Below, piece after piece: positions 62,980 through 64,000 of a DNA stretch of 64,000 nucleotides (the stretch's first letter is position 1; every line of letters starts with the position of its first letter). Location of the stretch: positions 1,364,001-1,428,000 of the forward strand of contig NZ_CP037948.1 in assembly GCF_004358425.1 (NCBI RefSeq), written 5' to 3'. The notes under the pieces were generated by a model, which was given only the letters and a program-made list of their open reading frames with translations, searched no databases and was not told the origin of the DNA. Source of the stretch: Qipengyuania sediminis. GTDB taxonomy: Bacteria; Pseudomonadota; Alphaproteobacteria; Sphingomonadales; Sphingomonadaceae. A program made the translations under genes and the position numbers.

Positions 62980-64000
62980 TGCTGGGTATCGACACGAAGC
63001 CGCTCGTCGCCGCGATCCATCGTCCGGAGAGCGCCGCCGGCGCGCCCCCGCCTCCGCCCCCACCCCCGCCGCCGCCGCCGGCAGGCGTCAGCACCATCGT
63101 GATCGAAGGCGACAGCATCACCTCGACCTCGCCCTCGACATACGAAGCCGCCTTCTACAGCTATCAATTCGCCGACCACCGCGCCGACAAGACGATTCAT
63201 GTCCGCGCTCAGAACAGCCGGGCGACGGGCTCGGCCGCGCAGCTCAACGACAATGGCAACACGCTGTTCGGCAATGTCGCGGAGGACGCGGCCTATGCGC
63301 CCGACCTCCTGTTCGTGAAGATCGGCGCGAACGATCTCATCGGCGTCAGCGATGCGTCCTATCGCAGCCATTTGATCGACTTGCGAGCGGCTTATGCTGG
63401 GGCCCGGTCCGCGATGAAGGTCGCATGGTCGCCCCCGCTGGCCTTCAACCCCACCGGCACCCCGCACCCGCAAAAGGCGACCTTCGATGCCGGCCGGGCG
63501 AGCCTGATGGCCGACTGCCGAAACCCCGCGGTGTGGGGCCAGTGGTGCGACTACTACGTCCCGCTCGGCGAGATCCCCGAGTTCGGCGATCCGGCGAAGG
63601 CGGCGCCGCTGTTCGGCGACAGCGTGCACCCGAACAATGCCGGGCAGCTGGTCATGTATCCCGCTTTCAAGGCGGCGATGGACAGCCTGCTCGATGCGAG
63701 CCAAGCCATTTCGACCACGATGACCAATGCCGCATGGATCGGCAGCGAGACCAACCTCGCCACCAGCACCGAGATCGTGCGCCGCATCATCGTCAGCGGC
63801 CTCGCGCATACCGGCACGCCGCTGGGCGCGAGCGTATCGGGCGGCGGGGCGCAAATCCGCGTCGGCGGCCGCGCCTGGGGCACCAACGTCGGCACCGGCA
63901 GCGGCAATGGCCACCGGCTCTACAACGGCGACGTGCTCGAATTGAAGCTGACCACCAGCGCCAGCAACAGCACGGCCATCAGCGTCGATCTCACCATCGG
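62979..64000 (+). CDS. SGNH/GDSL hydrolase, probable head-spike subunit (3' truncated by window)
   Basis: The frame is open from the ATG at 62979 to the window end (340 residues seen). A 22-residue N-terminal segment is followed by a run of 12 Pro (23-34), then an SGNH domain: Ser46 in IEGDSIT, Asn in KIGANDL and the Asp-His pair in FGDSVHPNNAGQ. The visible C-terminal part is Gly/Ser/Thr-rich, with predicted beta-strands (GGGAQIRVGGRAWGTNVG), as in fibre or spike proteins. Coupling to the spike base gene suggests a spike that hydrolyses ester groups on capsule or exopolysaccharide. Confidence 0.75.
   Translation, partial: MLGIDTKPLVAAIHRPESAAGAPPPPPPPPPPPPAGVSTIVIEGDSITSTSPSTYEAAFYSYQFADHRADKTIHVRAQNSRATGSAAQLNDNGNTLFGNVAEDAAYAPDLLFVKIGANDLIGVSDASYRSHLIDLRAAYAGARSAMKVAWSPPLAFNPTGTPHPQKATFDAGRASLMADCRNPAVWGQWCDYYVPLGEIPEFGDPAKAAPLFGDSVHPNNAGQLVMYPAFKAAMDSLLDASQAISTTMTNAAWIGSETNLATSTEIVRRIIVSGLAHTGTPLGASVSGGGAQIRVGGRAWGTNVGTGSGNGHRLYNGDVLELKLTTSASNSTAISVDLTI

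Overview
The window is GC-rich, densely coding alphaproteobacterial chromosome, most likely from a sphingomonad (Sphingomonadales, for example an Erythrobacter/Sphingomonas relative). The evidence is a circularly permuted two-piece ssrA (tmRNA) gene with tag ANDNEALALAA, an Anbu-type proteasome-like protease operon, a FixJ-like LuxR regulator, a large TonB-dependent receptor, an RcGTA-type head-spike base protein and many genes joined by ATGA/GTGA overlaps. No plasmid backbone, insertion sequence, CRISPR array, rRNA or tRNA was seen. The organism assignment is inference from gene content.

Layout. 1-2.1 kb: end of an arginine succinyltransferase operon (astA fragment, astB) and a small membrane protein. 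2.1-8.2 kb: a UbiH/COQ6-type hydroxylase, a DsbD-like thiol reductase, a lipoprotein, a secreted S10 peptidase preceded by a 21-bp-phased repeat array, and a hicAB toxin-antitoxin pair. 8.3-11.3 kb: uvrB and an alpha/beta hydrolase. 11.4-15.5 kb: the Anbu operon (ATP-grasp, alpha-E, transglutaminase, Anbu), split by a REP doublet. 15.6-23.2 kb: an orphan LuxR regulator, an extensin-like lipoprotein, putP, an outer-membrane barrel, lemA with two TPM proteins, a Nudix hydrolase and an SDR. 23.2-28.9 kb: pspC with two previously uncalled mini-membrane proteins, recF, and a tesA / ybbA-ybbP-like set. 29.1-34.6 kb: a TonB receptor, bipA and a hemerythrin protein.

34.8-41.4 kb: ssrA followed by a 28-bp direct repeat, then hemC-hemD plus a mitofilin-like gene, divergent from tsaD-gpsA-flippase. 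41.5-48.9 kb: a helix-hairpin-helix membrane protein, a single-domain response regulator, gcdH with maiA and a fumarylacetoacetase (organic-acid/tyrosine catabolism), an RsbQ-like hydrolase paired with a PAS histidine kinase, and a PMT/ArnT-like glycosyltransferase. 48.9-54.6 kb: a crotonase/acyl-CoA dehydrogenase operon and a divergent thiolase share a near-identical palindromic operator, and between them sit a flippase and a glycosyltransferase. 54.6-62.6 kb: a surface-polysaccharide cluster (three GT1/GT4-like and one GT2-like glycosyltransferase, an O-antigen ligase/polymerase-like protein, a Gfo/Idh oxidoreductase and an epimerase). The right edge holds a gene-transfer-agent-like head-spike locus (spike base plus SGNH hydrolase), cut by the window end.

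The items most worth a second look are the phased repeat array (7446-7561), the two mini-membrane proteins (23384-23641), the ssrA 3' duplication (35134-35258), the shared fatty-acid operator (50947 and 53243), the RsbQ-like/PAS-kinase pair (45298-47188) and the head-spike locus beside the polysaccharide cluster.
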